Shown here piece after piece: positions 52,554-60,408 of a stretch of DNA of 64,000 nt. Source of the stretch: Pacificispira sp033344895. Its GTDB lineage: Bacteria > Pseudomonadota > Alphaproteobacteria > UBA8366 > Aestuariispiraceae. The DNA lies in assembly GCA_965229685.1 (NCBI GenBank), contig OZ245920.1:3596001-3660000 (forward strand), read 5' to 3'. The notes under the pieces are model-generated. The model was not told the origin of the DNA. It worked only from the letters and a program-made list of their open reading frames with translations, and searched no databases. Each line of letters starts with the position of its first letter. The stretch's first letter is position 1. The position numbers and the translations under genes are program-made.

Positions 52554-53930
52554 ATGTGCGCTAAAAAGTGCGGATCAATGACAGAGTTTCTGTCGATTGT
52601 TGGATCGGCCGGCGGTACCGACTCTCTGAATCTCGGACAGATTGTCTGCCTCGGCACGGAAGACCTTCGCGACCGGTTGGGCGAGGAACGCTGGACGAAG
52701 GCGCAGGCCCATATCGGCGAAGTCATCGAAAAGTCGATCGCTGAACACTGCAATGCGCAGGATGCCTTCTTCAAATGCCGGGACGCCTCCTTCCTTATCG
52801 TATTTTCGACGCGCAGTGCCGATAAATCAGAACTGATCGCAGCCGCCATCGCCAATGCGGTGAACAAGATTCTGATGGGCACAGAGGATCTGCGCGCAGT
52901 CACGGTACGCGGCATCAGCCAGTCCGGCAGCCACCTGACGCTGACCGAGGCAAAGGATCCGCTGGGCATGCTGGACGCCTTGAAGAACAAGGCGCACAAG
53001 GTTTCCATCAGCGATGACGATGCCGCACCGGCCGCAGCGAAACCGACCACGGTCGAAGCGCAAGCGAAAAATCCTGGCCAGACGCGCACCGGGACCGGCG
53101 GCAGCATGCCGTCCATCCCGAAGGGGAACCGGGCCGAACTGTTGGCCAAGTTGAGCATCGTCAAGGACGCACCGGTCGAGTTCCGGTTCCTTCCCATCTG
53201 GTTCAATGGTGAACGGAAGATCTGGACCTTCAATTGCGCACCGATGCGCCCCTCCACCATGGTCGGGGAGACGACCTGGAATTATGGCGTCCTTGGTGCC
53301 AAGCCGCAGATTTCCGAAGTCGTCGACCTGGACATCGCAGCGCTGGAGCACGGGCTGATCGAACTGACCGACCATCTGGTCGCCGGTCGACAGTGTCAGC
53401 TGGTGCCGAACATCCATTTCGAGACCCTGACGAACTATCGGGGTCGGAACGAGATTTCGGCGTTGCTGGGCGCGCTGCCGCAACGTCTGCGCCAGAGCAT
53501 CCTGCCCAATATTATGTATGTTCCGCAGGGGGTTCCGGACGGGCGCCTGACCGACATCACCGGCCATCTGAAGCCTTTCTGCAAGGAAATCGGCGCGGTG
53601 CTGGTACCCAGCAAGCTGGAAGGCGATTTGTCCCGCACGCTGGCGCGGCTCAAGGGGTGTGGGTTCAAGGGCATCTTCGTTCGCGCCAACCAGACGATCA
53701 CCCGCAATCACATGGACTGGATCCTTCACGTCGTCGACAAGATTAACGCGATTGGCGGCATCTCCGGTGTCACAGCCATTCCGGATGACGATCATATGAT
53801 TAAATTTGCGTACAGCCCGGCCAAGGTCTGTGCCGGTCAATCTCTCGGCGGGCCGTTTGAGACCATGCCGGCCCCGTATGAGTTTGATGCCAGGAAGCTG
53901 GAGACCAGCGAAATGGCGGAAATTGCGTAA
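52554..53930 (+). CDS. Predicted degenerate GGDEF-EAL protein, first of tandem pair
   Basis: A 458-residue protein that I read as a fully degenerate GGDEF-EAL protein. Residues about 27-125 (NLGQIVCLGTEDLRDRLGEE, then CRDASFLIVF) match the GGDEF alpha/beta pattern, with the GGDEF motif replaced by RDASF at 76-80. After a variable linker, residues about 208-435 follow the EAL order (VEFRFLPIW, LDIAALEHGL, then AGQSLGGPF where EAL proteins have QG...GRP). The EAL motif site reads FNC at 226-228 and no DDFG is seen. Catalysis is unlikely; c-di-GMP binding or protein docking is possible. The start aligns residue-by-residue with its paralogue downstream, which supports 52554. Confidence 0.7.
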   Translation: MCAKKCGSMTEFLSIVGSAGGTDSLNLGQIVCLGTEDLRDRLGEERWTKAQAHIGEVIEKSIAEHCNAQDAFFKCRDASFLIVFSTRSADKSELIAAAIANAVNKILMGTEDLRAVTVRGISQSGSHLTLTEAKDPLGMLDALKNKAHKVSISDDDAAPAAAKPTTVEAQAKNPGQTRTGTGGSMPSIPKGNRAELLAKLSIVKDAPVEFRFLPIWFNGERKIWTFNCAPMRPSTMVGETTWNYGVLGAKPQISEVVDLDIAALEHGLIELTDHLVAGRQCQLVPNIHFETLTNYRGRNEISALLGALPQRLRQSILPNIMYVPQGVPDGRLTDITGHLKPFCKEIGAVLVPSKLEGDLSRTLARLKGCGFKGIFVRANQTITRNHMDWILHVVDKINAIGGISGVTAIPDDDHMIKFAYSPAKVCAGQSLGGPFETMPAPYEFDARKLETSEMAEIA

Positions 53931-53975
53931 GCGCGACCCCGACACGTTGACACATTTCAGTTATTAGAAGGCGTT

Positions 53976-55310
53976 ATGGCACCCCGAAAACTGGACAGCA
54001 TGGACAAGATTCTGGGCGCGGTCTCTTCGCGTTCGGGTGAGTCGGATTTCAATCTGGGACAGATCATCTGTATCGGCATCGAGGATCTGAAGGAGCGATT
54101 GGGCGAGGAGCGCTGGAACCATTCCCAGCAGCTGGTCTCTCAACTGATCGAGAAGGCCATCCAACGCTACTGCGGCCCCAAGGACATGTACTGCCGGTGT
54201 CGCGATTCCTCCTTTTTGATCATTTTCGATACGGCGGAGGAACTGGTCGCGCGAACCGCAGCCACGAATGTGGCCGGATTCGTCAATCGGTCGCTGTTCG
54301 GTTCCAGTGATACACTCGGGCTGAGCGTGAAGAGCGTCGTTCATCCCTGTCGCGCCAAGACCGAGGCCGCCCCTTCAGTTGACGACACCCCGGCGGCGTT
54401 CCTGAACGCGCTGGAGGAGCGCGTGTCGGAAGCCAAGAAGGAGGCTCCCGAAGAGAAGCCGGCTCCGGTGCGCTCGACCAAAGGCGGGCAACAGGATTCC
54501 CAGAAATTCGAAAGCCGGCGCAACGAGCTACTGGACAAGCTGGATTCGGTTCAGGGGGGCGAGATCGAATTCTGCTTCGTGCCGCTTTGGCGAATCGGCG
54601 AGCCTACCGTCGGTTCCTTTGTCTGCCTGCCGAACCGCAGCGCCCCGCTGTCGGATCGACCTGACTGGGGGTACGCCGTGCTGGGATCGGATCCGGAGAT
54701 TTCCCGGATCGTGGAACTGGATATCGCGACCCTGGAACGCGGATTGCTGGAAATGACCGAGCATCTGTTGAGCGGCCGGGAATGCAGTTTCGCCGCCAGT
54801 TTCCACTTCGAAACCCTGGCCAACCGCAAGGGACAGGAAGAAATCTTCGCCCTGCTGAAGGAACTGCCGCACCATATCCTGTCGCGGCTGCATGCCGTGG
54901 TGACCGACATACCGGAAGGCGTGCCGGATACCCGGCTGTCCCTGCTGACCGCACCGCTGCGCAATCATTGCCGTAAGCTGAGTGCGGTCCTGCCGATGAC
55001 CGGCATCCGGGTACAGCCGCAGAACGTGATCGCCAAGCTGCGCAAGGCCGGGTTCTCAGGCATTTTTGTCAAGCTGACATCGGATTCGAAGCAGGACGTT
55101 GAAAGCGCGATCAAGTTCGGTGAGGCCGCCAGCAAGACCGGCGCCGAAGCCGGCGTCACCCATATCATGGACGAGGACATCCTGATCAAGCTTGCCTACA
55201 GCACCCTGCAATGGTGCTCCGGCACGGCCATCGGCGGTCCCTATGCAGAAATGCCCGCCCCCTTCCGCTTCGATGCCAGCAACCTCGAGGCGCAGGCGAC
55301 CGAAGGCTGA
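53976..55310 (+). CDS. Predicted degenerate GGDEF-EAL protein, second of tandem pair
   Basis: A 444-residue paralogue of the gene 46 bases upstream. It begins at the same distance from the shared NLGQI segment (residue 26) and has RDSSF at exactly residues 76-80, where its partner has RDASF. The C-terminal half follows the EAL layout: EIEFCFVPLW, TVGSFVCLP (FVC where EAL is expected), ELDIATLERGLLEMTEHLL, AAPLRNHCRKLSAVLP, KAGFSGIFVKLTSD and WCSGTAIGGPY. The linker (about 125-190) is unrelated to that of its partner. The pair probably arose by tandem duplication and diverged. Like its partner it should be catalytically inactive. No signal peptide or membrane segment is visible. Confidence 0.7.
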   Translation: MAPRKLDSMDKILGAVSSRSGESDFNLGQIICIGIEDLKERLGEERWNHSQQLVSQLIEKAIQRYCGPKDMYCRCRDSSFLIIFDTAEELVARTAATNVAGFVNRSLFGSSDTLGLSVKSVVHPCRAKTEAAPSVDDTPAAFLNALEERVSEAKKEAPEEKPAPVRSTKGGQQDSQKFESRRNELLDKLDSVQGGEIEFCFVPLWRIGEPTVGSFVCLPNRSAPLSDRPDWGYAVLGSDPEISRIVELDIATLERGLLEMTEHLLSGRECSFAASFHFETLANRKGQEEIFALLKELPHHILSRLHAVVTDIPEGVPDTRLSLLTAPLRNHCRKLSAVLPMTGIRVQPQNVIAKLRKAGFSGIFVKLTSDSKQDVESAIKFGEAASKTGAEAGVTHIMDEDILIKLAYSTLQWCSGTAIGGPYAEMPAPFRFDASNLEAQATEG

Positions 55311-55320
55311 ACGGCAGACC

Positions 55321-56019
55321 TCAGCCTTCCAGCAGATCGGCCAGCGCCTCCGGCTTGGCGATCATTGCATCGTGGCCGCAGGCGATTTCATGAATCGGCC
55401 AGCCCAGTTCCTTCGCCCGCTCCCGATGGGCGGCCAGGGAGGAATAAACCGGTGCGGCGGCCATAATGTAGCGCGCGTCCAGTCCGCCGCCCGGCTTGCC
55501 GTCGAATTCGATCGCCGTCTCATAGGTTCGAACCGGATGCGGGGTCAGATGCCGTTCGATGAAGTCGACCTGCTTCTGATCCGAAATGCCGAAGGCCGCG
55601 GCCGGCGGACAGGGCAGGCAGGGCACACCGACATGGTCGATCACGCCGGCGCGGCGTTCGGCCCAGACCTTGGGGGGCACCGTTTCGCAGGGGGCCACGC
55701 CGCTCTGCGGGATCATCGCATCGAGATAGACCAGCCTGCCGATCCGGTCGGGAATGCGGGCGGCCGCGCCGGTGATGATGTTGCCGCCGAAGGAATGGCC
55801 GACCAGAACGGTGTCGGACATGTCTTCGGCCTCCAGATGGGCGACGAGTTCGTCGACCCAGGTTTGCAGGGTGATCTCCGTCGACAGGAAATGGGCATTC
55901 TCACCCAGGCCGGACAGGACCGGCCGCGACACCCGATGCCCGCGATCGCGCAGGATCGGCGTGACAAAATCCCAGCACCAGGCGCCGTGCCAGGCGCCGT
56001 GCAACAATGTAAAATTCAT
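55321..56019 (-). CDS. Alpha/beta hydrolase (EstC/salicylate-esterase-like)
   Basis: A 232-residue alpha/beta hydrolase. It opens NFTLLHGAWHGAWCWDFVTPILRDRGH, the oxyanion segment of this small-ester family, with the nucleophile in VLVGHSFGGNIITGAA, LDAMIPQSG after it and a histidine in IACGHDAMIAKPEAL near the end. It resembles plant methylesterase-like and pyrethroid/salicylate-type esterases in bacteria; its substrate is unknown. No signal peptide is visible. The gene converges with the degenerate GGDEF-EAL pair with a ten-base gap and precedes the caspase gene's 3' end by 183 bases on the same strand. Confidence 0.88.
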   Translation of the reverse strand: MNFTLLHGAWHGAWCWDFVTPILRDRGHRVSRPVLSGLGENAHFLSTEITLQTWVDELVAHLEAEDMSDTVLVGHSFGGNIITGAAARIPDRIGRLVYLDAMIPQSGVAPCETVPPKVWAERRAGVIDHVGVPCLPCPPAAAFGISDQKQVDFIERHLTPHPVRTYETAIEFDGKPGGGLDARYIMAAAPVYSSLAAHRERAKELGWPIHEIACGHDAMIAKPEALADLLEG

Positions 56020-56202
56020 GCTGACCTAAACCTCCCGGACGTTCTTTTCTTATTGGCATAAAACCACGCGTGACCCCGTGTCCCGGCCGACCTTATGGCG
56101 ATCGGTCCTGTGACATGGCGGTGACATAGTAACGACGATTCCGGGTGTTGCCAGTATTGCCGTGCCGGTGGTCGGTCGCCCGTATCGGGCGCAAGCGGCG
56201 GC

Positions 56203-57543
56203 TCAGTTCACGCGCACCATTTCCATTCGCGAGATGCAGGAATTGCCGCTGGGCGCGGAAATGCTTCCCCGGCCGCTGCCATCCCCGACATTCAGGACGG
56301 TGCGGCGGCGCGGGTAATAGCCCCAACTGCCGATATAGGTTTCCACCGTCGCCGACCCGCCATCCGATATGCTGATCTTGAGGTCGGCCAGGCCGCCTTT
56401 CTCGGACCGCATGTCGCCTTTGAACCGACCGTTGCGGAAGACGAGGTCCTGGGTTCCGGACTCACCGGCCCGGCACCAGTCAGAATGCGCGAAGCCGGAC
56501 ACGACCTCCCAGGTAAAGCGCCAGGTGCCGTCATAGGGATGGGACGGTGCGGCGGATGGTGCGGCACTCGGCGGCTGGGCGGCGGGCGCCTTTCCCAGGG
56601 CCGCAATCTTGGCCCTGGCCAGCGGCGCATAAAGCCCTTCCGGGAAGGCGTTCAGATAGCTTTCCAGCTGGATCTTGTCGTCACTATCGGCGACGGAGTT
56701 CCAGAAGGCGATCTCGGCGCTTTGATCCGGCGCGGACGCAACCGCCGGGGCTGCCGCGACGGCGACGGACGGTTCCGGCGCAGGCTGCGGGAAAAAGTAG
56801 AAATCCCCGGTCAGGGAGGAGCTTTCCCACGGTACCTGTCGGTTGGCCGTGTGTTCCATGACCGCGATGCGGACCTGCTTGAAGACCTGTTCCACCGGCA
56901 GGCCGGGCGTCCGCATGAGCCGCGCCAACGCCGTCGTATAGGGGCTGTTCCGGCCGCTGCCGTCGGCCGCCACGTCGCCGGGCGCCGTCGAATAGGCCAA
57001 CAGCGTGCCATAGGGTGCATCGATCTTGGCCAGTCCCCGGGTGCCGGCGCGGTTCATCGACGGGAAGGGATTGTTGCGGCAGGCATCCAGCACGACCATG
57101 TTCAACCGGTTGCCAGCCTTTTCCAGGCTGCGCATCACCGTATCCATCTTGAGCGACTGGATTTCGAGATCCAGCGTGTCGCGGATATCCGCGTCGACCG
57201 GGATCAGGTAATTCTCGCCATTGGCCTGCACCGCGTGCCCGGCATAGTAGACCATGCCGACTGTGTCATCGCCTGACGCGCCGAGTTGTCGGGCAAACCG
57301 GATCACGGCCCTTTGCAGGTCGCGATAGCCCAGATCGGTATGGCGCGTGACCTCGAAGCCGGCCGTCTCCAGAGACTGTGTGATCAATGCGGCGTCGTTT
57401 GCCGGATTGGCCAGGGGGCCGACGGCATAACCGGCATTCCCGATGACCAGCGCCAGTCGCCGCTCCGCCCGGGCCTCCCCCGTCCAGAACAGACCCGCCG
57501 CCAGGGGCATCATCACCGCCAGTATTGCAACGAATGTCCGCAC
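56203..57543 (-). CDS. Secreted caspase-family (orthocaspase-like) protein
   Basis: A 446-residue exported protein. A signal peptide (VRTFVAILAVMMPLAAGLFWTGEARA) is followed by a caspase/peptidase C14 domain (residues about 28-265) with RRLALVIGNAGYAVGPLANPANDAALI, the catalytic histidine H103 in VYYAGHAVQ and the cysteine C155 in VVLDACRNNPF. A conserved motif, EIAFWNSVADSDDKIQLESYLNAFPEGLYAPLARAKIAALG, follows, as in many alphaproteobacterial caspase-like proteins. The C-terminal 110 residues form a beta-rich domain (YDGTWRFTWEV, SCISRMEMVRV). The GTG at 57543 follows GGGGGAAG. It is divergent from the DUF6765 operon. Confidence 0.85.
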   Translation of the reverse strand: MRTFVAILAVMMPLAAGLFWTGEARAERRLALVIGNAGYAVGPLANPANDAALITQSLETAGFEVTRHTDLGYRDLQRAVIRFARQLGASGDDTVGMVYYAGHAVQANGENYLIPVDADIRDTLDLEIQSLKMDTVMRSLEKAGNRLNMVVLDACRNNPFPSMNRAGTRGLAKIDAPYGTLLAYSTAPGDVAADGSGRNSPYTTALARLMRTPGLPVEQVFKQVRIAVMEHTANRQVPWESSSLTGDFYFFPQPAPEPSVAVAAAPAVASAPDQSAEIAFWNSVADSDDKIQLESYLNAFPEGLYAPLARAKIAALGKAPAAQPPSAAPSAAPSHPYDGTWRFTWEVVSGFAHSDWCRAGESGTQDLVFRNGRFKGDMRSEKGGLADLKISISDGGSATVETYIGSWGYYPRRRTVLNVGDGSGRGSISAPSGNSCISRMEMVRVN

Positions 57544-57731
57544 CGCACTTCCCCCGCCGTTTCCGGACCGGGAAAGTCTATGGAAGAACCGGGGCGGCTT
57601 CAACCGGACCCCGGTTACCGACCACGGGACTGCCCGAATCCCACCAGAAACAGTACGGCCTGAAGCCAAATCGGACGGCCATAGGTGGCGCCGCTCGAAC
57701 GCCCATAGGGTGTTTTTTATTCATTACCATC

Positions 57732-57749
57732 GGAAATGTGGTACTTTCC
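57732..57749. promoter_or_regulatory. Inverted repeat GGAAA-N8-TTTCC before the DUF6765 operon
   Basis: GGAAA at 57732-57736 and TTTCC at 57745-57749 form an inverted repeat of five bases per arm, 25 bases before the ATG at 57775 and near an AT-rich run (GTGTTTTTTATTCATT). This is a candidate operator for the operon. It is short, and chance occurrence cannot be excluded. Confidence 0.25.
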
Positions 57750-57774
57750 CTGTCTCTTGGGGGGAGGCAGTCCG

Positions 57775-58956
57775 ATGCAGATCGATTTCCATCACACCGC
57801 AACCTATGTCGTGGCACGCGCGGGCGGCCTGTCGCATGCGGACGCCGCAACGGTCGCGCATGCCGCGCAATATGTCGACGACGCGACGACGGATGGGGAG
57901 ATCTTCGGATCCGACGGCATCCAGCTCTATCGCCGGCTGGCCAGCGCGCACCGCATGCTGGATTACCGGAACCTTCTGGATCTGCGGAACCACCTGTGCT
58001 GGATTCCCTTTCATTTCCTGCCGGGAAACTGCGGTCACGGTCCGGAGGAGGCCTGCGCCGCGCCGATGGCGGACCGGCTGATCTGCTTGCCGAACAGCCC
58101 GGTCGCGCAGGACATGATGCGGGCCGCCCTTTCGGACAAGGACAAGCCCTACGGGCCGCACCGGCTCGGCATCGCCGCCCATACCTTCATCGACACCTTC
58201 GCCCACCAGCAATTCGCCGGGATCGATCACGATGTGAACACGGTGAACGACCTGCGCTGGATCAACCCGGAGGGCAGCGCGGAAACGGACGACTATTTCT
58301 ACCGGCGCCGCAAGGAAGTCTTCACCCATACCGGCGATTCCGCGATCCAGCGCATGGCCGTCGCCTGGCGCCGGAGCGAAGCCCCCTGGCCGGCCAGGCT
58401 GATGGAGATGGTTCAGCACATCATTCAGGGGAAGCTGCCGACCCTGGGCCATGGGCAGGCGCTCAGCTATCCCGACCGGCCCTATGCCCGCTGGCAATAT
58501 GTCAACGGCCGGGGCGAAACGGTCCGCCGCGACAATCCAACCGATTTCATCGATGCCTGCGACGCGCTCTGCCGCTGGTTCCAGCGCTGGTCTGCCGGCG
58601 ATGCGGAGGCGGACGTCCCGGGCCTGCCGGCGAATATCCGGCGCAAGATCGAGGAAATGATCCGGGCGACCGACGATCCGGACGGGCACAACCGGCACCG
58701 GAACTGGCTCGACGCGATCCGCGGCGACTTCTTCGGATTCGGCCCTGAGGAGTTGACCTATGTCGGCAAGGGTCACGGATCGTGGAAACAGATCGCCGTC
58801 GGCAATATCGAGGACGTCGCCTCCGGCAAGGAAATCTACGAGTTCGGTGACGTGTTCCGGAACAGCGACTGGAAACGGTTCCACGACGCGGCAAAGGCGC
58901 ATCGGCGGGAAATCCTCGACGACATTCTGCCGCGCCACGGGATCATCGCGGCCTAG
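57775..58956 (+). CDS. DUF6765 family protein (zinc-phospholipase-C-like histidine pattern)
   Basis: A 393-residue protein of the DUF6765 family. It starts MQIDFHHTATYVVARAGGL (H6, H7), continues ATVAHAAQYVDDATTDGEI (H29, D35, D36), LPNSPVAQDMMRAAL and LGIAAHTFIDTFAHQQFAG (H136, D140, H144). This histidine/aspartate spacing resembles a metal-dependent hydrolase with a helical fold, such as phospholipase C or P1-type nucleases, but no activity is established. There is no signal peptide, so the protein is probably cytoplasmic. GGGGGAGG precedes the ATG. It opens a three-gene operon and is divergent from the caspase gene. Confidence 0.82.
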   Translation: MQIDFHHTATYVVARAGGLSHADAATVAHAAQYVDDATTDGEIFGSDGIQLYRRLASAHRMLDYRNLLDLRNHLCWIPFHFLPGNCGHGPEEACAAPMADRLICLPNSPVAQDMMRAALSDKDKPYGPHRLGIAAHTFIDTFAHQQFAGIDHDVNTVNDLRWINPEGSAETDDYFYRRRKEVFTHTGDSAIQRMAVAWRRSEAPWPARLMEMVQHIIQGKLPTLGHGQALSYPDRPYARWQYVNGRGETVRRDNPTDFIDACDALCRWFQRWSAGDAEADVPGLPANIRRKIEEMIRATDDPDGHNRHRNWLDAIRGDFFGFGPEELTYVGKGHGSWKQIAVGNIEDVASGKEIYEFGDVFRNSDWKRFHDAAKAHRREILDDILPRHGIIAA

Positions 58957-58974
58957 GCGCCGAAGGAGGAAACA

Positions 58975-59196
58975 TTGGGTGATTTTCTGAAAAGCTTTCT
59001 GACCCTCAAGGGCGGGGTCGACGGCCTGATCGCGGCGGCACTCGCCTTCGGCATTCACTATTACATCGTCACCATGAACGGTCTGGAACTCTCGCCACTT
59101 GGCGCGGCCGGAATCGGCGCCGTGATCGCCTTCGGCATCCGGCTGGTGCGCTATGCCTTCTTCGAAGGCAAGAAAGATACGGAGGATGAGGAATGA
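58975..59196 (+). CDS. Small membrane protein in DUF6765 operon
   Basis: A 73-residue protein with two hydrophobic stretches, about residues 16-34 (DGLIAAALAFGIHYYIVTM) and 43-59 (GAAGIGAVIAFGIRLVR), and an acidic C-terminal tail (GKKDTEDEE). It is probably an inner-membrane hairpin. The TTG start is supported by AAGGAGGA six bases upstream and by the tight operon packing: 18 bases after the DUF6765 stop, and a four-base overlap with the lipoprotein gene. No family is recognised. Confidence 0.75.
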   Translation: MGDFLKSFLTLKGGVDGLIAAALAFGIHYYIVTMNGLELSPLGAAGIGAVIAFGIRLVRYAFFEGKKDTEDEE

Positions 59197-60242
59197 GTAC
59201 CGTGCCCCGCCTCTCCGCCCTGTCGAGCCTGATGCTGGCCCTGCTGCTCGCCGCCGCCTGCACCCAAACCGGGACATCCGGGCCGAACAACCAGGCCGCC
59301 GCGCAGGTCGAACAGGTCCAGGCAGAGACCGCGGAGGCCGAAGCCGCCGTCGCCCAGGCCGAAACCGCTCTCGACAAGGGCGACTTCCAGACTGCGTTCG
59401 AGGCCGCCCAAAACGCGCTGGACAGCGTGCAGCGATCGGAGATTCTGCTGGAATCCGCCGCCAACTCCCATGGCGAAGCCACGGTCGATTATGAAGCGAA
59501 TGCCAGCCGTCTCCGGGCCGTCGAGAATCAGGCGCAATCCGTCGTCGAAACCCTGATGCCGCCCGTCGCAGCCGCCGCGCCGCCGCCCCCGCCTCCGATG
59601 TCACCTGACATACAAATGCTGGATCTCGGCGTACACCTGTACGACACGGCGCGCGGACCGGGGCGGGACTACGGATACTACGCCTATGTCGCCTTCCCCA
59701 GCGGCGCGCAGTCGACCTGCGCCCAGCGCCGCTATGTTGTCCGGCACGCCCTGGACATCCTCAGCGACATCGCCAGCCTGCCGACAAAGCTGGACATCGA
59801 GGGCCAGAACCACCTGCTTGCCGCCCTGATGTTCCCGATCGATCCGGCCTTCCGGGACAGCATTCCGTCCATCGTGGCCGACAAGGACGAAGACCTGCTG
59901 CTGAAGGCCTATAACTACCCCTATGCCCGTCAGTTCATCCGGGACCTTGGCCTGGACGACCAGGGTGTCTATCTGCTCGCCTATCCGGTTCCGTTCGAAT
60001 ATCTGGACGACGCCCCGAACCCGGACCATCTCGGCCTGATCGACCTGACCGGTGCCAATGAGGAACGCGTCGCGAAGGCCATCAAATACCTGCGGGAACG
60101 CGCAACGATCAACACTTACAGCTTTCAGCAGAGCCCCGACCGCCTCGCCGTCGCGATGGTCGACCTGTTCGAATCCGTCGGCAGTTTCCTGGCCAGTTTC
60201 GGCGCTACCGAGGCCCAAGCCTCGGATGTGAGCTGCCCCTGA
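59193..60242 (+). CDS. Lipoprotein with coiled-coil N-terminus, DUF6765 operon
   Basis: A 349-residue lipoprotein. The lipobox LLAAAC gives a lipidated C23. A coiled coil follows at about residues 36-105 (AQVEQVQAETAEAEAAVAQAETALDKGDFQTAFEAAQNAL), with a proline-rich linker (AAPPPPPPM) near 130. The unrecognised globular part (about 140-345) includes LGVHLYDTARGPGRDYGYYAYVAFPSGAQSTCAQRRYVVRHALDIL and FIRDLGLDDQGVYLLAYPVPFEYLDD. Its start overlaps the small membrane gene by four bases. It is the last gene before repeat copy A, 24 bases away. The function is unknown; an envelope scaffold is possible. Confidence 0.77.
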   Translation: MSTVPRLSALSSLMLALLLAAACTQTGTSGPNNQAAAQVEQVQAETAEAEAAVAQAETALDKGDFQTAFEAAQNALDSVQRSEILLESAANSHGEATVDYEANASRLRAVENQAQSVVETLMPPVAAAAPPPPPPMSPDIQMLDLGVHLYDTARGPGRDYGYYAYVAFPSGAQSTCAQRRYVVRHALDILSDIASLPTKLDIEGQNHLLAALMFPIDPAFRDSIPSIVADKDEDLLLKAYNYPYARQFIRDLGLDDQGVYLLAYPVPFEYLDDAPNPDHLGLIDLTGANEERVAKAIKYLRERATINTYSFQQSPDRLAVAMVDLFESVGSFLASFGATEAQASDVSCP

Positions 60243-60265
60243 CGCGCGCCGCGCCCATGACCAGC

Positions 60266-60389
60266 TGGAAGAAATCACCATCCTGGACGGCGATTTCCAT
60301 GACGACGAATACACTTGCACCAATGGTCCCAACGCGCCATCGGCGCGGGGTCAGAGCACGGGTGTACGGTGCTGTTGGTGCATCGGGGG
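60266..60389. repeat. Direct repeat copy A flanking the fic gene
   Basis: This segment is about 80 percent identical by eye over its conserved parts to 61761-61895, in the same orientation, about 1.5 kb away. The best block, GACGACGAATACAC, is identical in both. Further matches include ACGCG, TCGGCGCG and GTACGGTGCTGTT. Copy B has an insertion of about 14 bases. Substitutions in one reading frame (peptide EEI...DGDFHDDEYTCTNG) fall mostly at third positions, as if derived from a coding sequence. It lies between the lipoprotein gene and fic. Confidence 0.8.
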
Positions 60390-60408
60390 TGAAGGATAAA
60401 CGAGTGCC

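Noticed and set aside
57724..59604. 626-codon minus-strand open frame opposite the DUF6765 operon
   Set aside because: The plus strand has three overlapping genes with good ribosome binding sites; the antisense product is not protein-like.
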